A DNA stretch of 64,000 nucleotides from JAWXBM01 sp964470455 (GTDB lineage: Bacteria; Pseudomonadota; Gammaproteobacteria; Xanthomonadales; SZUA-36): positions 62,001-126,000 of the forward strand of contig CAYYCX010000001.1 of NCBI GenBank assembly GCA_964470455.1, in the 5' to 3' direction. This document shows, piece after piece, positions 7,424-16,792 of this stretch. The stretch's first letter is position 1; every line of letters begins with the position of its first letter. Under the pieces are notes generated by a model. It was not told where the DNA came from and searched no databases. It saw nothing but the letters and a program-made list of their open reading frames with translations. A program made the position numbers and the translations under genes.

Positions 7424-8566
7424 GTGAAAAAATTATATTCAGTTATGCAGGGTATTGTTTGCTCTGTCGGCCTGACTGGCCTGGCAATTGTATCTGCGCC
7501 TGCGGTTGCCAATGAGGCACTGGTCATCGACGGCAGAACGATTGAACCCGGCACGAAGGAATCCTGGACCATGATGGCGAGCGAGACTGCGGTCGGACCT
7601 TTCGGTGTGCCTGTTACTGTCATAAACGGGAAAGAAGACGGCCCGGTCTTGGCGCTCACGGGGGCTACGCATCCTTCGGAAGTAACCGGGGTATTGGCCT
7701 CGGCATTCCTGGCGAAGAGAACCGACCCTGACAAGCTGGCTGGCGCGATCCTCATCGTTCACGTTCAGAACGTGAAGGGATTCGAATCCCGGACGAAGTA
7801 TCTAAACCCTCTGGACCTCGTGAACTTCGGCAAGGCCTATCCGCTGGAAGAACTGCCGGAAAGTGTTCATGAGGAACGCGCGGCGATCTACCACCGTGGC
7901 ACATCGATGTCTCATTACATCGCACAGAAGATTGATGCTGAGATCATCAGTCTTGCCGACTACCATGTCGATCTGCATGGTGGAGAACTGCACGAAATGA
8001 TGACACCGAACATCGAAATTTTTCCACAAGGAAAGGAGGAGTTGGATGAGAAAATCCGGTTTCTCGCCAAAGCTTTTGGTTTTCCGGTGATATGGGAAAC
8101 TGCAGCAGGAAGCATAGATAATCTCCCTTCGTATGGAACCAAAGCCATTGATAGCCCAAGATCAGGAGCCTCTGGCGCCGCATTCATCCGCGGCATACCG
8201 AGTGTAACGTTTGAACTCGGAAGCGAAGGGACACTAGATATGGAAGAAGTGGAACTGGGACTCAGAGGTTTTGAAAGCGTCATGGCCCATCTCGGAATGA
8301 TGGAGGGCAGGAAGGTGCCGCTCGACCATTCGCGCGTGCTTCAAGGGGGCATTGTCCTTTATGCCAGAAGGGCAGGCCTGTTCGTATCGAATGTGACCGT
8401 AGGCGAAGACTTCCCCAAGGGAAAGGTGCTTGGAACGACTTACAACCTGGCAGGTGACGTCGTTGAAGAGTTTGTTGCTCCAGCTAATGGCTTTCTTACC
8501 AATTTAAATACACTGTCTACCCTTAATCCTGGAGACATGATGTACGTTATAGCCTATACCGATTAG
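7424..8566 (+). CDS. Secreted succinylglutamate desuccinylase/aspartoacylase-family (M14-like) zinc hydrolase
   Basis: The frame opens upstream at 7364, but the GTG at 7424 follows TTAGGAGAATTAGC, a good ribosome binding site, and starts a signal peptide ending ...SAPAVANEA. The 380-residue mature-type protein has GATHPSEVTG (zinc-binding H-x2-E), then DYHVDLHGGELHE supplying the third zinc ligand, as in the AstE/AspA branch of M14-like metallohydrolases. Such enzymes remove acyl groups from N-acyl amino acids or trim peptides. It follows receptor paralogue 1 by about 100 bases and precedes a strong terminator, so the two are probably co-transcribed. No counterpart follows receptor paralogue 2. 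The substrate is unknown. Confidence 0.8.
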   Translation: MKKLYSVMQGIVCSVGLTGLAIVSAPAVANEALVIDGRTIEPGTKESWTMMASETAVGPFGVPVTVINGKEDGPVLALTGATHPSEVTGVLASAFLAKRTDPDKLAGAILIVHVQNVKGFESRTKYLNPLDLVNFGKAYPLEELPESVHEERAAIYHRGTSMSHYIAQKIDAEIISLADYHVDLHGGELHEMMTPNIEIFPQGKEELDEKIRFLAKAFGFPVIWETAAGSIDNLPSYGTKAIDSPRSGASGAAFIRGIPSVTFELGSEGTLDMEEVELGLRGFESVMAHLGMMEGRKVPLDHSRVLQGGIVLYARRAGLFVSNVTVGEDFPKGKVLGTTYNLAGDVVEEFVAPANGFLTNLNTLSTLNPGDMMYVIAYTD

Positions 8567-8600
8567 CCAGGCTTCCCTTGGTCTGATGCTCTGCTGGAAA

Positions 8601-8636
8601 GCTGCACGGCTTTTGATTGCCGTGCAGCTTTTTTTT
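8601..8636 (+). terminator. Rho-independent terminator closing the copy 1 unit
   Basis: The 10-bp stem GCTGCACGGC / GCCGTGCAGC is perfect, with an 8-base loop and eight T residues after it. It lies 35 bases past the AstE-like gene. The rest of 8567-8942 holds the second copy of the deaminase promoter and leader from 8782 onward; 8637-8781 shows nothing recognisable. Confidence 0.9.
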
Positions 8637-8783
8637 GGGCTGTAGAAAAATTTTACTGCCGCGTTTCTATGGTGTTTCCGACATCCAATCGGGAGGCTCA
8701 GTCACAAAACGGATTATTACCGCATTCCAAATATGAATCGGGATGCCCCATCTCATGAGTAATTCAGCCGCTTTTCGGTTACA

Positions 8784-8802
8784 TGTTGCGCTTTTCGCAA
8801 CA
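8784..8802. promoter_or_regulatory. LysR-type palindrome, box 2 (TTGCG-N5-CGCAA)
   Basis: TGTTGCG-CTTTT-CGCAACA repeats box 1 with one spacer change. It stands 141 bases before copy 2 of the deaminase gene, the same distance as in copy 1. Both arms are intact although nearby leader bases have changed, which suggests the palindrome is under selection. Confidence 0.65.
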
Positions 8803-8848
8803 GATTTTAATATGTTTTGTTATTGATACAGCATTCAAGTGTTCGTAG

Positions 8849-8862
8849 TGTTCGAGCGAACA
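8849..8862. promoter_or_regulatory. Second conserved palindrome in the deaminase leader, copy 2
   Basis: TGTTCG-AG-CGAACA is identical to the copy at 3738-3751 and lies at the same distance from the start codon. Its function is unknown. Confidence 0.4.
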
Positions 8863-8942
8863 AGAACTCTAAATATCTGCATTTCCGAGTGTTCATGCGT
8901 TGATTCGGCGCATGGGCGCCATTTTGAGAGGTTTCAAGCGCG

Positions 8943-9860
8943 GTGAATCGAGATTCCATCAGCTGGCGTGGCTATATGCCGGCCATTACCACGCCCTTTG
9001 ATGAACAGGGGCAAATGGACCTGCATACGTTGCGCAAACTCGTCGAATGGCTGGCCGACCAGGGCATGCATGGCCTGATCGTGGCCGGTACCACCGGCGA
9101 GTGGTTCAGCATGAATGCCGAAGAAAAAGAGCAACTGTTCGCCACCGTAGGTGAAGTGCTGAAGGGACAAATTCCGCTGATCGCCGGCTGCAATGCGTTT
9201 ACCGCCAACGAAGTGATTACCAACGCAGTCACTGCGGCCAAAAGCGGCTTTGACGGCATTCTGGTCACGCCACCGCCCTATGTCCGTCCCTGCGAAAGGG
9301 AAGTGATCGCCTTTTACGAGGACATCAACCAGGCCACGCCCCTGCCCATTTGTGTCTACAACTGGCCACCGGGCACCAATATCGATCTGCGCAAGGAAAC
9401 CCTGGCGCATCTGGCGGACCTCGACCACGTGGTGGCCATCAAGAACTCCACCGGCGATCCGGAACATTTCCTGGATGTGATGCGGGCGCTGAACCAGAAG
9501 GTGCGGATCTTCGGCATTCCGATGAACAGTGCCGGCGCGGAACTGGTGCTGGCCGAGGAAGCCGACGGCACTATGGGCGCGGGTGGTGTGCTGGGCAGGA
9601 CCCAGCCCGACTTCTACAACTTCCTGTGGGCGGGTGACCGTGAACGGGGGCTCGAAGCCGCCGCCCAGGACAGCCGCATCATGCAAGACTGGTTCAACAC
9701 CGACTACACCGCGAAGTTCGGCTCTGCCCAGGCCGTGTTCAAAACAGCACTGAACCTGCAGGGCCTGCCCGGCGGTTATCCGCGCCGGCCCATTCTGCCG
9801 CTGGACGATTCCGGTATCGCCGTCGTGCGCAAAACTCTTGAAGACCTGGGGAGGCTGTGA
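8943..9860 (+). CDS. DapA-family lyase/deaminase (LhpC-type), copy 2
   Basis: The protein is identical in all 305 residues to copy 1 at 3832-4749, with the same GTG start and GAGAGG site. It overlaps the start of the DUF885 lipoprotein gene by four bases, which is probably the ancestral arrangement lost in copy 1. Identity at DNA level, against much lower similarity of the linked receptors, means either very recent copying of this gene alone or gene conversion between the copies. The expected activity is deamination of 1-pyrroline-4-hydroxy-2-carboxylate, inferred from the family and the neighbouring dehydrogenase genes. Confidence 0.8.
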   Translation: MNRDSISWRGYMPAITTPFDEQGQMDLHTLRKLVEWLADQGMHGLIVAGTTGEWFSMNAEEKEQLFATVGEVLKGQIPLIAGCNAFTANEVITNAVTAAKSGFDGILVTPPPYVRPCEREVIAFYEDINQATPLPICVYNWPPGTNIDLRKETLAHLADLDHVVAIKNSTGDPEHFLDVMRALNQKVRIFGIPMNSAGAELVLAEEADGTMGAGGVLGRTQPDFYNFLWAGDRERGLEAAAQDSRIMQDWFNTDYTAKFGSAQAVFKTALNLQGLPGGYPRRPILPLDDSGIAVVRKTLEDLGRL

Positions 9861-11716
9861 ATTCCATGCCCAACATCAGCAAAGTTGCGAAAAGTGCTGA
9901 GCAGGTGATGCGTTCTGCGCAACAGGGTCCGGCCGGAACCCGGCGGGCAGTTGCCAGTCTGAGCCTTGCCATCATGGTCGCCCTGGCTTTGGCCGGATGT
10001 GGTGACAGGGAAGCTGCCAAAGTGACGGCGGTCAGCGAACAGCCCGCGCCTGAAGCCGCCAGCAGCCTCGTCGAAGCCGCGCCATCGGCGACCCAACTGC
10101 TGGACGACATCATTGGCGAATACGCCAAAGCCCAACTGGACGAAGACCAGAGCACCGAAATACCGGATGTATCGGCCGCCGCGTTCCAGGCCGAAATCGA
10201 CCGCAATCGCGCTCTGCTGGATCGCCTGCGCGCTGTCGAGTCCGCCAGCCTTTCCTTTGACGAGCGAATCGACCAGCGCTTCCTGGTCGGCTTGCTGGAG
10301 TCCGACACCTACAGCGCAGAAAAACGCCGCATGTGGGAAAAGGATGCGGCGATTTACATTCCTGCCGGCGAGGTGGGCCGGCTGCTGGAGCCCGAATCCA
10401 CACAAAGCCCCGCCGAGCGTGCCGACCGGCTGATGAAGGTGCTGGCTGCCATACCGCAACACCTGCAAAGCGGCCGGGCCAATCTGGTCAACCCGCCAAA
10501 GCGCTTTACCGAAGCGGCCATCTTCAAGGCACAGGGTACGATCAAAAGCCTGAAGAACGATGCCGCGGCGCTATCCGGCGCCGGTTCCGCCAGCGCTGAA
10601 GACTTCAACGCCGCACTGGCCACCGCCATTGCTGAGCTGGAGTCATTCGAACAGTACCTGGCCAATGACGTGCTGCCCAACTCAAATGGCGAATGGGCTA
10701 TCGGCAAAGAGCATTACGATTACATCCTGCAGCATCGCTGGCTGTTTGAACTGGATGCGGACGACATTTACGCGCGCGGCATGCAGTCCTTCGAGGAAAC
10801 CGAAGCACTGGCCCAGGAAGTCAGCGAACGCATCGAGCCGGGCAAGCACTGGAGTGAAGTTTACGAAAAGCTCAAGGACGAACATCCACCAGTCGATGGC
10901 ATCAAGCAGGCCTACCAGGCGTGGATCGACAAGGCGCAGCAGTTCGTGATCGAAAACCGCATTGTCACGCTGCCGGCTGGAGAGCATGTAGTGACGGTGG
11001 ACACTCCGCCGGCCATGCGTCGCTCATCGCCGTTCGGAACCTTCCAGAGCGTGGACCGCTTCGGCACCGACCTCGAAGGCAAGCTGGTGTTGACGCCCAT
11101 CGAAGACTGGATGACTCCGGAGCAACAGGCGCAACGGCTGCGTTCCCACCACGATGCCTGGATTCCCATCATCGCCGTGCACGAGGCCTATCCCGGCCAC
11201 CATGTCGATGCGCTGAAGACCCGCGAAAACCCGCGCATGCTGCGCAAGATCGCCCGCGAGTCCATTTTCTCAGAGGGCTGGGGCCTGTTCACCGAAGAAA
11301 TGATGTTTGAACAGGGTTTCCTGCAGGGTGACGATGTGCGCCTGACGCAATTGCGCAATCGCCTGTGGCGCGCTGCCCGTGTGATCCTGGACGTCAGCCT
11401 GCATACCGGGCGTATGACTTTTGAGGAGGCTGTCGATTTCCTGGCTGAGCGGGTCCGCTTTGAACGCTACGCCGCTGAGCTCGAAGTCGGCATGTACACC
11501 ACCCGGCCAACCTATGTGCTGGGTTACCTGATTGGCATGCAGGAAATCATGAAAATCCGCGAAGAATGGATTGCAAGGAATGGCGAGCCTGAACCGCTCA
11601 GCCAGTTTTACGACGCGTTACTGACAGTGGGTTCCCTGCCCCCTGTCCTTGTTCGGGAATCGTTATTGGGGAGAGATTCACCCGTGCCAGCCGGGGATGC
11701 TGGCGCAGTCAAGTGA
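9857..11716 (+). CDS. DUF885 lipoprotein, putative zinc peptidase
   Basis: The 619-residue protein has a hydrophobic segment and lipobox LAGC (Cys near residue 50), so it should be a lipoprotein. The hallmark AVHEAYPGHHVDALK lies at about residue 440, giving the HExxPGHH zinc-site-like motif of the DUF885 family, with a downstream glutamate in SEGWGLFTEEM as the probable further ligand. DUF885 proteins are thought to be metallopeptidases, but few have been tested. Translation may start at GTG 9857, overlapping the deaminase stop, or at ATG 9866. Coupling to the deaminase gene and a downstream receptor suggests digestion of imported or surface peptides. A degraded copy lies at 4746-4943. Confidence 0.8.
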   Translation: MNSMPNISKVAKSAEQVMRSAQQGPAGTRRAVASLSLAIMVALALAGCGDREAAKVTAVSEQPAPEAASSLVEAAPSATQLLDDIIGEYAKAQLDEDQSTEIPDVSAAAFQAEIDRNRALLDRLRAVESASLSFDERIDQRFLVGLLESDTYSAEKRRMWEKDAAIYIPAGEVGRLLEPESTQSPAERADRLMKVLAAIPQHLQSGRANLVNPPKRFTEAAIFKAQGTIKSLKNDAAALSGAGSASAEDFNAALATAIAELESFEQYLANDVLPNSNGEWAIGKEHYDYILQHRWLFELDADDIYARGMQSFEETEALAQEVSERIEPGKHWSEVYEKLKDEHPPVDGIKQAYQAWIDKAQQFVIENRIVTLPAGEHVVTVDTPPAMRRSSPFGTFQSVDRFGTDLEGKLVLTPIEDWMTPEQQAQRLRSHHDAWIPIIAVHEAYPGHHVDALKTRENPRMLRKIARESIFSEGWGLFTEEMMFEQGFLQGDDVRLTQLRNRLWRAARVILDVSLHTGRMTFEEAVDFLAERVRFERYAAELEVGMYTTRPTYVLGYLIGMQEIMKIREEWIARNGEPEPLSQFYDALLTVGSLPPVLVRESLLGRDSPVPAGDAGAVK

Positions 11717-11763
11717 ACAGCAACCTATTGATCACCAACAGTTTGGAACTGAGGAAAGAACCC

Positions 11764-14061
11764 ATGAAATACAGTCAATACTCGAAACAGGATGCGACCT
11801 CACCGTCCGCATCGTCACGCACGCGGCTGGTGTTGGCGACACTACCCGCCAGCATCATGCTGGCCTTCGCAACCAGCAACACGTTCGCACAGGAACAGGA
11901 AGCCGAGGCTGATTCCCTTGCCATCGAAGAAGTGATCGTAACGGCGCAGCGCCGCGAACAGAACCTGCAGGATGTGCCGATTGCCATCACGGCCTTCAAC
12001 GCCGAAGCCATTGAAAAAGCCATGTTCAATGACGTCAGCGATTATGTCACTTCGGTACCCAATGCCAGTTTTATCAGCAATGGTGCCAAGTCCCGCAGGC
12101 AGATCAGCATCCGCGGCGTGACGAATTTCCTTGGACCCGAATCTCCCAACGGCACCACCGGATTCTATGTCGATGACTTCAGCGTGGCCAACAGCACCAT
12201 CAATCCGGCTATCATGGACATTGAGCAGATCGAAGTATTGCGCGGACCGCAGGCTACCTATTTCGGTCGTAATGCCCTGGGTGGCGGTATCAGCCTCATT
12301 ACCAAGAAGCCCGGCAATGTGTTCGAAGGTTCGGGCATGATCGATTACTCCAGCTTCAATACACTGGATGCCGAAGGCGTACTGAACACGCCGCTGATTG
12401 AAGACACGCTGGCCATGCGTTTCAACGTCAAAAGCACAACCTCAGACGGCAATATCAAGAACATCCACCCGATTGGTGGCGGCAATGACCAGGACTATGC
12501 CTACGCCAGGGCTGCCGTGCGCTGGACACCGAATGAAAACCTGACCATCGATGGCAGTTTCACTTACTCCGAAGAGGAAGTCGGCATGCGTGAGGGTGTA
12601 CCCTCTGGCGTGTTCTCGCTATTCGCAGGCGATGTGCTCTACGCTGGTTTGTTCCCGGACCGTGATGGCGATGGCAAATCCGACCCGTTTATCGACACCG
12701 TGGGCTTTTATCCGCAGAATGATGACCGCGTCAATTTCAATACGCCGCAGAGCCTCGGTACCAACCTGCGCAACGGTGTCTTCAGGGCCGATTACACCAC
12801 TGACAACCTGCTGTTCACCAACATCACCGGTTACATCAATTCGGACTTTTTCCTGGCCGGTGACATCGACGGCAGCAGCCTGGATTTCTTCAATGAATAC
12901 CGCAATCTCAACCGCCAGAGCGTCAGCACCGAATTCCGCGTGCAAAACACCAACGACAGCCCCTGGCAGTGGAGTGCCGGCGTTCTGTATGCCGAGGATG
13001 AAAATGAGTCCTGGAATCGCACTTACGTGGGCGCAGAGCAGGTGTTCGGCTTGCCCAACGGATTCCTGATCGACGCGGATGACTCCTCGGAGAATACCGA
13101 TACCTGGGCCGTGTTCGGACAGGTGGACTATGCATTGAACGACCAATGGACGCTGTCGGGCGGAGGTCGCTACAGCAGCGAAGACAAAACCACCAACATC
13201 GTTGGATTCTCAGGCGCCCTGGAAACGATTATTTCGGCCAACGACACGTTCTCGGACTTCTCGCCACGCATCGCGGCCACCTTCCAGCCCAATGACACAA
13301 CCACCTGGTACGGCACGATCTCCAAGGGTTACAAGTCCGGTGGTGTACAGATCGCACCCAACCCGGAAGCTGAGACCTATGACCCTGAGGAACTGTGGAA
13401 CTATGAAGTTGGCGTGAAGGCCGATTTCTTTGATTCGCGGGCACGGCTCAACTTTGCGGTCTTCTACATGGACTGGACCGACATGCAGGTCGCCTACCAG
13501 GAGAACTTGATCAACGAGGACGGCGACTTCGTACTGTTCGGTGGTGTGAACAACGCGGATTCAGCCACTTCCAAGGGCGCTGAAGTTACCGGCACCATCC
13601 TGTTGTCCGAAGCCTTTACCTTTGATTTCGGCCTCGGCTACCTGAACGCCCGGTTTGATGAGTTCATCGCCCTGATCGACGGCGCCAACCGGGTGTTGGA
13701 CGGCGAGACCATTCCCAACTCACCAGAGTGGACTGCCAACGCCAACCTCGAGTATGCCTTCAACTGGGCTTCGAACTGGGACGGATATGCGCGGCTGGAG
13801 TGGAAATACCGTGATGAGATCAAGCCGGACACATTCGCCCTGATTTACTCCGGCTTTCCCTGGGACGTACCTTCCTACAACTACTTCAACCTGCGCATTG
13901 GTGCTGAATACACCAACTTCCATATCGTTGCCTATGTTGAGAACCTGTTTGACCAGGATTACTACACCAACGCTTATCAGAAGGCCTTTGCGGGTGGTAT
14001 TTTCATCGAACCGTCTTACCAACGCTTCGGCATACGCGCGACCTACATGTTTGGCAATTGA
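11764..14061 (+). CDS. TonB-dependent receptor, paralogue 2
   Basis: The frame is open from 11713, but the alignment of MKYSQYS with MKYSQHS of paralogue 1 and a GAGGAAAG site set the start at the ATG at 11764, giving 765 residues. It has a signal sequence ending ...SNTFAQEQ, a TonB box EEVIVTAQRR, a plug with EVLRGPQATYFGRNALGGGI, and a barrel ending in RATYMFGN. The loop corresponding to the calcium-like string of paralogue 1 is DRDGDGKSDPFIDT, so part of the acidic pattern is lost. It is followed at once by a terminator. Its linkage to the deaminase and DUF885 peptidase suggests a peptide or imino-acid ligand, not proven. Confidence 0.92.
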   Translation: MKYSQYSKQDATSPSASSRTRLVLATLPASIMLAFATSNTFAQEQEAEADSLAIEEVIVTAQRREQNLQDVPIAITAFNAEAIEKAMFNDVSDYVTSVPNASFISNGAKSRRQISIRGVTNFLGPESPNGTTGFYVDDFSVANSTINPAIMDIEQIEVLRGPQATYFGRNALGGGISLITKKPGNVFEGSGMIDYSSFNTLDAEGVLNTPLIEDTLAMRFNVKSTTSDGNIKNIHPIGGGNDQDYAYARAAVRWTPNENLTIDGSFTYSEEEVGMREGVPSGVFSLFAGDVLYAGLFPDRDGDGKSDPFIDTVGFYPQNDDRVNFNTPQSLGTNLRNGVFRADYTTDNLLFTNITGYINSDFFLAGDIDGSSLDFFNEYRNLNRQSVSTEFRVQNTNDSPWQWSAGVLYAEDENESWNRTYVGAEQVFGLPNGFLIDADDSSENTDTWAVFGQVDYALNDQWTLSGGGRYSSEDKTTNIVGFSGALETIISANDTFSDFSPRIAATFQPNDTTTWYGTISKGYKSGGVQIAPNPEAETYDPEELWNYEVGVKADFFDSRARLNFAVFYMDWTDMQVAYQENLINEDGDFVLFGGVNNADSATSKGAEVTGTILLSEAFTFDFGLGYLNARFDEFIALIDGANRVLDGETIPNSPEWTANANLEYAFNWASNWDGYARLEWKYRDEIKPDTFALIYSGFPWDVPSYNYFNLRIGAEYTNFHIVAYVENLFDQDYYTNAYQKAFAGGIFIEPSYQRFGIRATYMFGN

Positions 14062-14067
14062 TGTTTG

Positions 14068-14101
14068 CTGGTCCCGGAAGCAGTTCCGGGGCCAGTTTTT
14101 T
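14068..14101 (+). terminator. Rho-independent terminator after receptor paralogue 2
   Basis: A 12-bp stem, CTGGTCCCGGAA / TTCCGGGGCCAG with one G-T pair, has a 4-base loop GCAG and six T residues. It begins 7 bases after the receptor stop and separates the unit from the amidohydrolase pair. Confidence 0.85.
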
Positions 14102-14181
14102 GATGTTTGAAGAATTTTACCGAGACCTCACGGGTTCCCCTGAGACGCAGTCAGTCCGCTCACCGACAGACAGGAAAAGCC

Positions 14182-15477
14182 ATGAAGACAAATAGCCGCA
14201 AGAACTTCAATTTCTGCGTAACTTTGCTGATCGCTGCGCTGAATATGGCTGCAGCGCATGCCGCAGGCCAAACAGCTCTGGTTGGTGGTTCAGTAGTCAA
14301 CATTGAAAACGGCAAGGCCATCGCCGACGCAGTGGTGCTGATCGAAGGTGATCGCATCGCGGCCGTAGGGCAAGCCAGTGATGTCAGCATCCCCGAAGGC
14401 GCTGAAGTCATCGATGTGAATGGCGCCTGGCTGATTCCCGGCCTGATGAACATGCACGTGCACCTGGGGCTGATACTGCCCGGCAAGATGGAGGCCGAAC
14501 TGGCCAACGAATCCGACGGTGCACTGACCTTGCGTATGGCGGCGGCTGCGCTGGATACCCTCCAGGCCGGTGTGACCACCATTCGCCTGCCCGGAGACTC
14601 TTCGCATGGTGACCTGGACCTGAAACGAGCCATCGACAAAGGCCAGGCGCATGGCCCACGCATATTCAGCGCCGGGGAAGGGCTGGTGATCACCGCAGGT
14701 CATGGTTCGGAACGCGGACAGACTTACAACGATGGCCCGTATGAGCTGATGAAAGCAGCGCGCCGCGAAATCAGCGCCGGAGCCACCTGGGTCAAGATCA
14801 TGATCTCGGGAGGAATCGCCACCGATGGCGGTGGGCTCGCTGAAGCCCTGATGACCCCCGAAGAAATCAATGCCGTGGTCGATGCAGCGCATCGCTTTGG
14901 AGCCAAAGTGGCCGCCCATTCGGGCTCATCAGCGGCCACGAATGTGGCCATCGATGCCGGCATCGACAGCATTGAACATGGGTATTTCCTGGACCGGCCC
15001 ACGCTGAAAAAGATGGCGCAGAAGGGTACCTGGCTGGTTCCCACGATCGTGGTCAGCCAACCTGCCAGTGCCTCCTTCTTTGAAAAGATTGGCTCGCCCC
15101 AGTGGTATCTGGACCGCCGCAATGCCGCCGGCAAGGATCATTGGAAAATGCTCCAGACTGCGATTGAAGAGGGTGTCAATATTGCGCTCGGCACCGACCA
15201 GTTGCCCAACGAGCCCAATGACGGCACCAACGCCACCGCGCGAGAAGCGCAATATTACGTTGAGGCCGGCATGAGCAACCTGCAGGCACTGCAGTCGGCC
15301 ACCATCCAGACCGCGCGCATGCTGGGTGCTGAAAAAGACATCGGTTCACTGGAACCCGGCAAGTATGCCGATATCGTCGCGGTGGCTTCAAATCCCGTGG
15401 AAGACATCAAGGCCCTGCGCAATATCCAGCTGGTGATGAAGGGCGGGCATATCTACCGCAACACTCTCGACAACTAG
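14182..15477 (+). CDS. Secreted metal-dependent amidohydrolase (prolidase-like), paralogue A
   Basis: The frame is open from 14107, but the ATG at 14182 follows ACAGGAAAAGCC and begins a signal peptide ending ...AAAHAAGQT. The 431-residue protein has the amidohydrolase metal set: NMHVHLGL (HxH), KIMISGGIATDGG (bridging lysine), SAAAxxH-type histidines in AHSGSSAATN and SIEHGYF, and GTDQ with the final Asp. This subgroup includes imidazolonepropionase-like hydrolases and the Xaa-Pro dipeptidase/carboxypeptidase branch. In this locus a prolidase-type activity on Xaa-Pro or Xaa-Hyp peptides is plausible, but that is inference. The gene at 15482 is a tandem paralogue with four bases between them. 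Confidence 0.8.
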   Translation: MKTNSRKNFNFCVTLLIAALNMAAAHAAGQTALVGGSVVNIENGKAIADAVVLIEGDRIAAVGQASDVSIPEGAEVIDVNGAWLIPGLMNMHVHLGLILPGKMEAELANESDGALTLRMAAAALDTLQAGVTTIRLPGDSSHGDLDLKRAIDKGQAHGPRIFSAGEGLVITAGHGSERGQTYNDGPYELMKAARREISAGATWVKIMISGGIATDGGGLAEALMTPEEINAVVDAAHRFGAKVAAHSGSSAATNVAIDAGIDSIEHGYFLDRPTLKKMAQKGTWLVPTIVVSQPASASFFEKIGSPQWYLDRRNAAGKDHWKMLQTAIEEGVNIALGTDQLPNEPNDGTNATAREAQYYVEAGMSNLQALQSATIQTARMLGAEKDIGSLEPGKYADIVAVASNPVEDIKALRNIQLVMKGGHIYRNTLDN

Positions 15478-15481
15478 GCCG

Positions 15482-16792
15482 GTGCAGCGCAGCCTGCTGG
15501 CACAGTATGGCGCCATGGCGCTCAGCGTCATGGCGAGTATGGGTGCGCATGCGGCAGATCGCACTGCGCTGATGGGTGGCTCTGTTGTCAATCTCGACGG
15601 CGGAGCACCGTTGCATGAAGCGGTCGTGCTGGTGGAAGGTGACCGGATTGCTGCCATCGGAAAGCAGGATGAAGTAGCCATTCCCGCGGGAACCAAAGTC
15701 ATCGATGTCACTGGCACCTGGCTCATTCCGGGCCTGATGAACATGCACGTGCACTTCGGCCTGGCCCTGCCCGGAAAAATGGCCGACGAACTTCGCAATG
15801 AAACCGAAGGCCAGTTGGCCATGCGCATGGCGGGCTACGCTCGCGAGAGCCTTGAAGCCGGCGTCACCACAATTCGTTCTCCCGGAAATTCATGGCCACC
15901 CAGGTTTCCGGGCCACGTGGACATCGCGCTCCGCAAAGCCATCGAGAAAGGCCAGGCTGATGGCCCCCGAATCTTCAGTGCGGGTGAGGCGCTGGTCATC
16001 ACTGGCGGACATGGATCGTCACCCGGCATAACCTACAACGATGGTCCCGATGAACTCATCAAAGCGGCTCGCCGCGAGATCAGCGCAGGCGCCTCGTGGG
16101 TGAAGATCATGGTCTCCGGCGGCATCGCCACCGAAGGTGGTGGACTGGCCGAAGCGCTCATGACACCTGAGGAAATCGGCGCAGTGGTTGATGCAGCACA
16201 TCGGTTCGGCGCGCAGGTTGCGGCGCATTCGGGTTCTTCAGCGGCCACCAATATCGCCGTCGATGCGGGCGTCGACAGCATCGAACACGGCTATTTCCTG
16301 GATCGCACCACACTCAGGAAGATGGCCAGGGCCGGGACCTGGTTTGTGCCCACCATGGTGGTGAGCCAGCCCGCCAGCAAACCCTTTTTCGAGAAAATCG
16401 GTTCGCCCGACTGGTACATGGAGCGCCTCGAATCCGTGGGCAAACAACACTGGCAGGTGTTGCAGATGGCGATCGAGGAAGGCGTTAACATCGCGCTGGG
16501 CACGGACCAGATGCCGGCCGAGCCAAATGATGGCACGACCGCCACTGCGCGCGAAGCACAGTACTATGTCGAGGCCGGCATGACGGATCTGCAGGCGCTG
16601 CGATCCGCCACCATCGAGACGGCCCGCATGCTGCGCGCGGAAGACCGGATCGGTTCGCTGGAAACGGGCAAGTACGCCGACATCGTCGCGCTGGCTGAGA
16701 ATCCCGTCGAAGACATCAAGGCCCTGCGCGATATCGAGCTGGTGATAAAGGGCGGCAAGATTTACCGCAATGAGCTGAATGACCAGCTTTAA
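15482..16792 (+). CDS. Secreted metal-dependent amidohydrolase (prolidase-like), paralogue B
   Basis: The 436-residue protein starts at GTG with a short signal peptide ending MGAHAADRT. It keeps all the metal motifs of paralogue A: NMHVHFGL, KIMVSGGIATEGG, AHSGSSAATN, SIEHGYF and GTDQMP. The two proteins align along their length, apart from a slightly longer segment around NSWPPRFPGHVD in B. Their four-base spacing implies one transcript and a tandem duplication. Such pairs often split substrate range. The likely substrate class is proline-containing dipeptides, inferred from the family branch and neighbouring DPP-IV-type peptidases. Confidence 0.8.
   Translation: MQRSLLAQYGAMALSVMASMGAHAADRTALMGGSVVNLDGGAPLHEAVVLVEGDRIAAIGKQDEVAIPAGTKVIDVTGTWLIPGLMNMHVHFGLALPGKMADELRNETEGQLAMRMAGYARESLEAGVTTIRSPGNSWPPRFPGHVDIALRKAIEKGQADGPRIFSAGEALVITGGHGSSPGITYNDGPDELIKAARREISAGASWVKIMVSGGIATEGGGLAEALMTPEEIGAVVDAAHRFGAQVAAHSGSSAATNIAVDAGVDSIEHGYFLDRTTLRKMARAGTWFVPTMVVSQPASKPFFEKIGSPDWYMERLESVGKQHWQVLQMAIEEGVNIALGTDQMPAEPNDGTTATAREAQYYVEAGMTDLQALRSATIETARMLRAEDRIGSLETGKYADIVALAENPVEDIKALRDIELVIKGGKIYRNELNDQL

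Larger units (their letters stand above)
8782..9924. repeat. Segmental duplication, copy 2
   Basis: This is the partner of 3671-4813 with offset 5111. The block 8887-9862 is identical to 3776-4751. The left flank has about ten differences in 105 bases, and the right flank diverges from 9863. Confidence 0.9.

Noticed and set aside
7778..7791. Palindrome GGGATTCGAATCCC resembling a tRNA T-arm
   Set aside because: It lies inside the AstE-like coding region and no acceptor, D or anticodon stems surround it.
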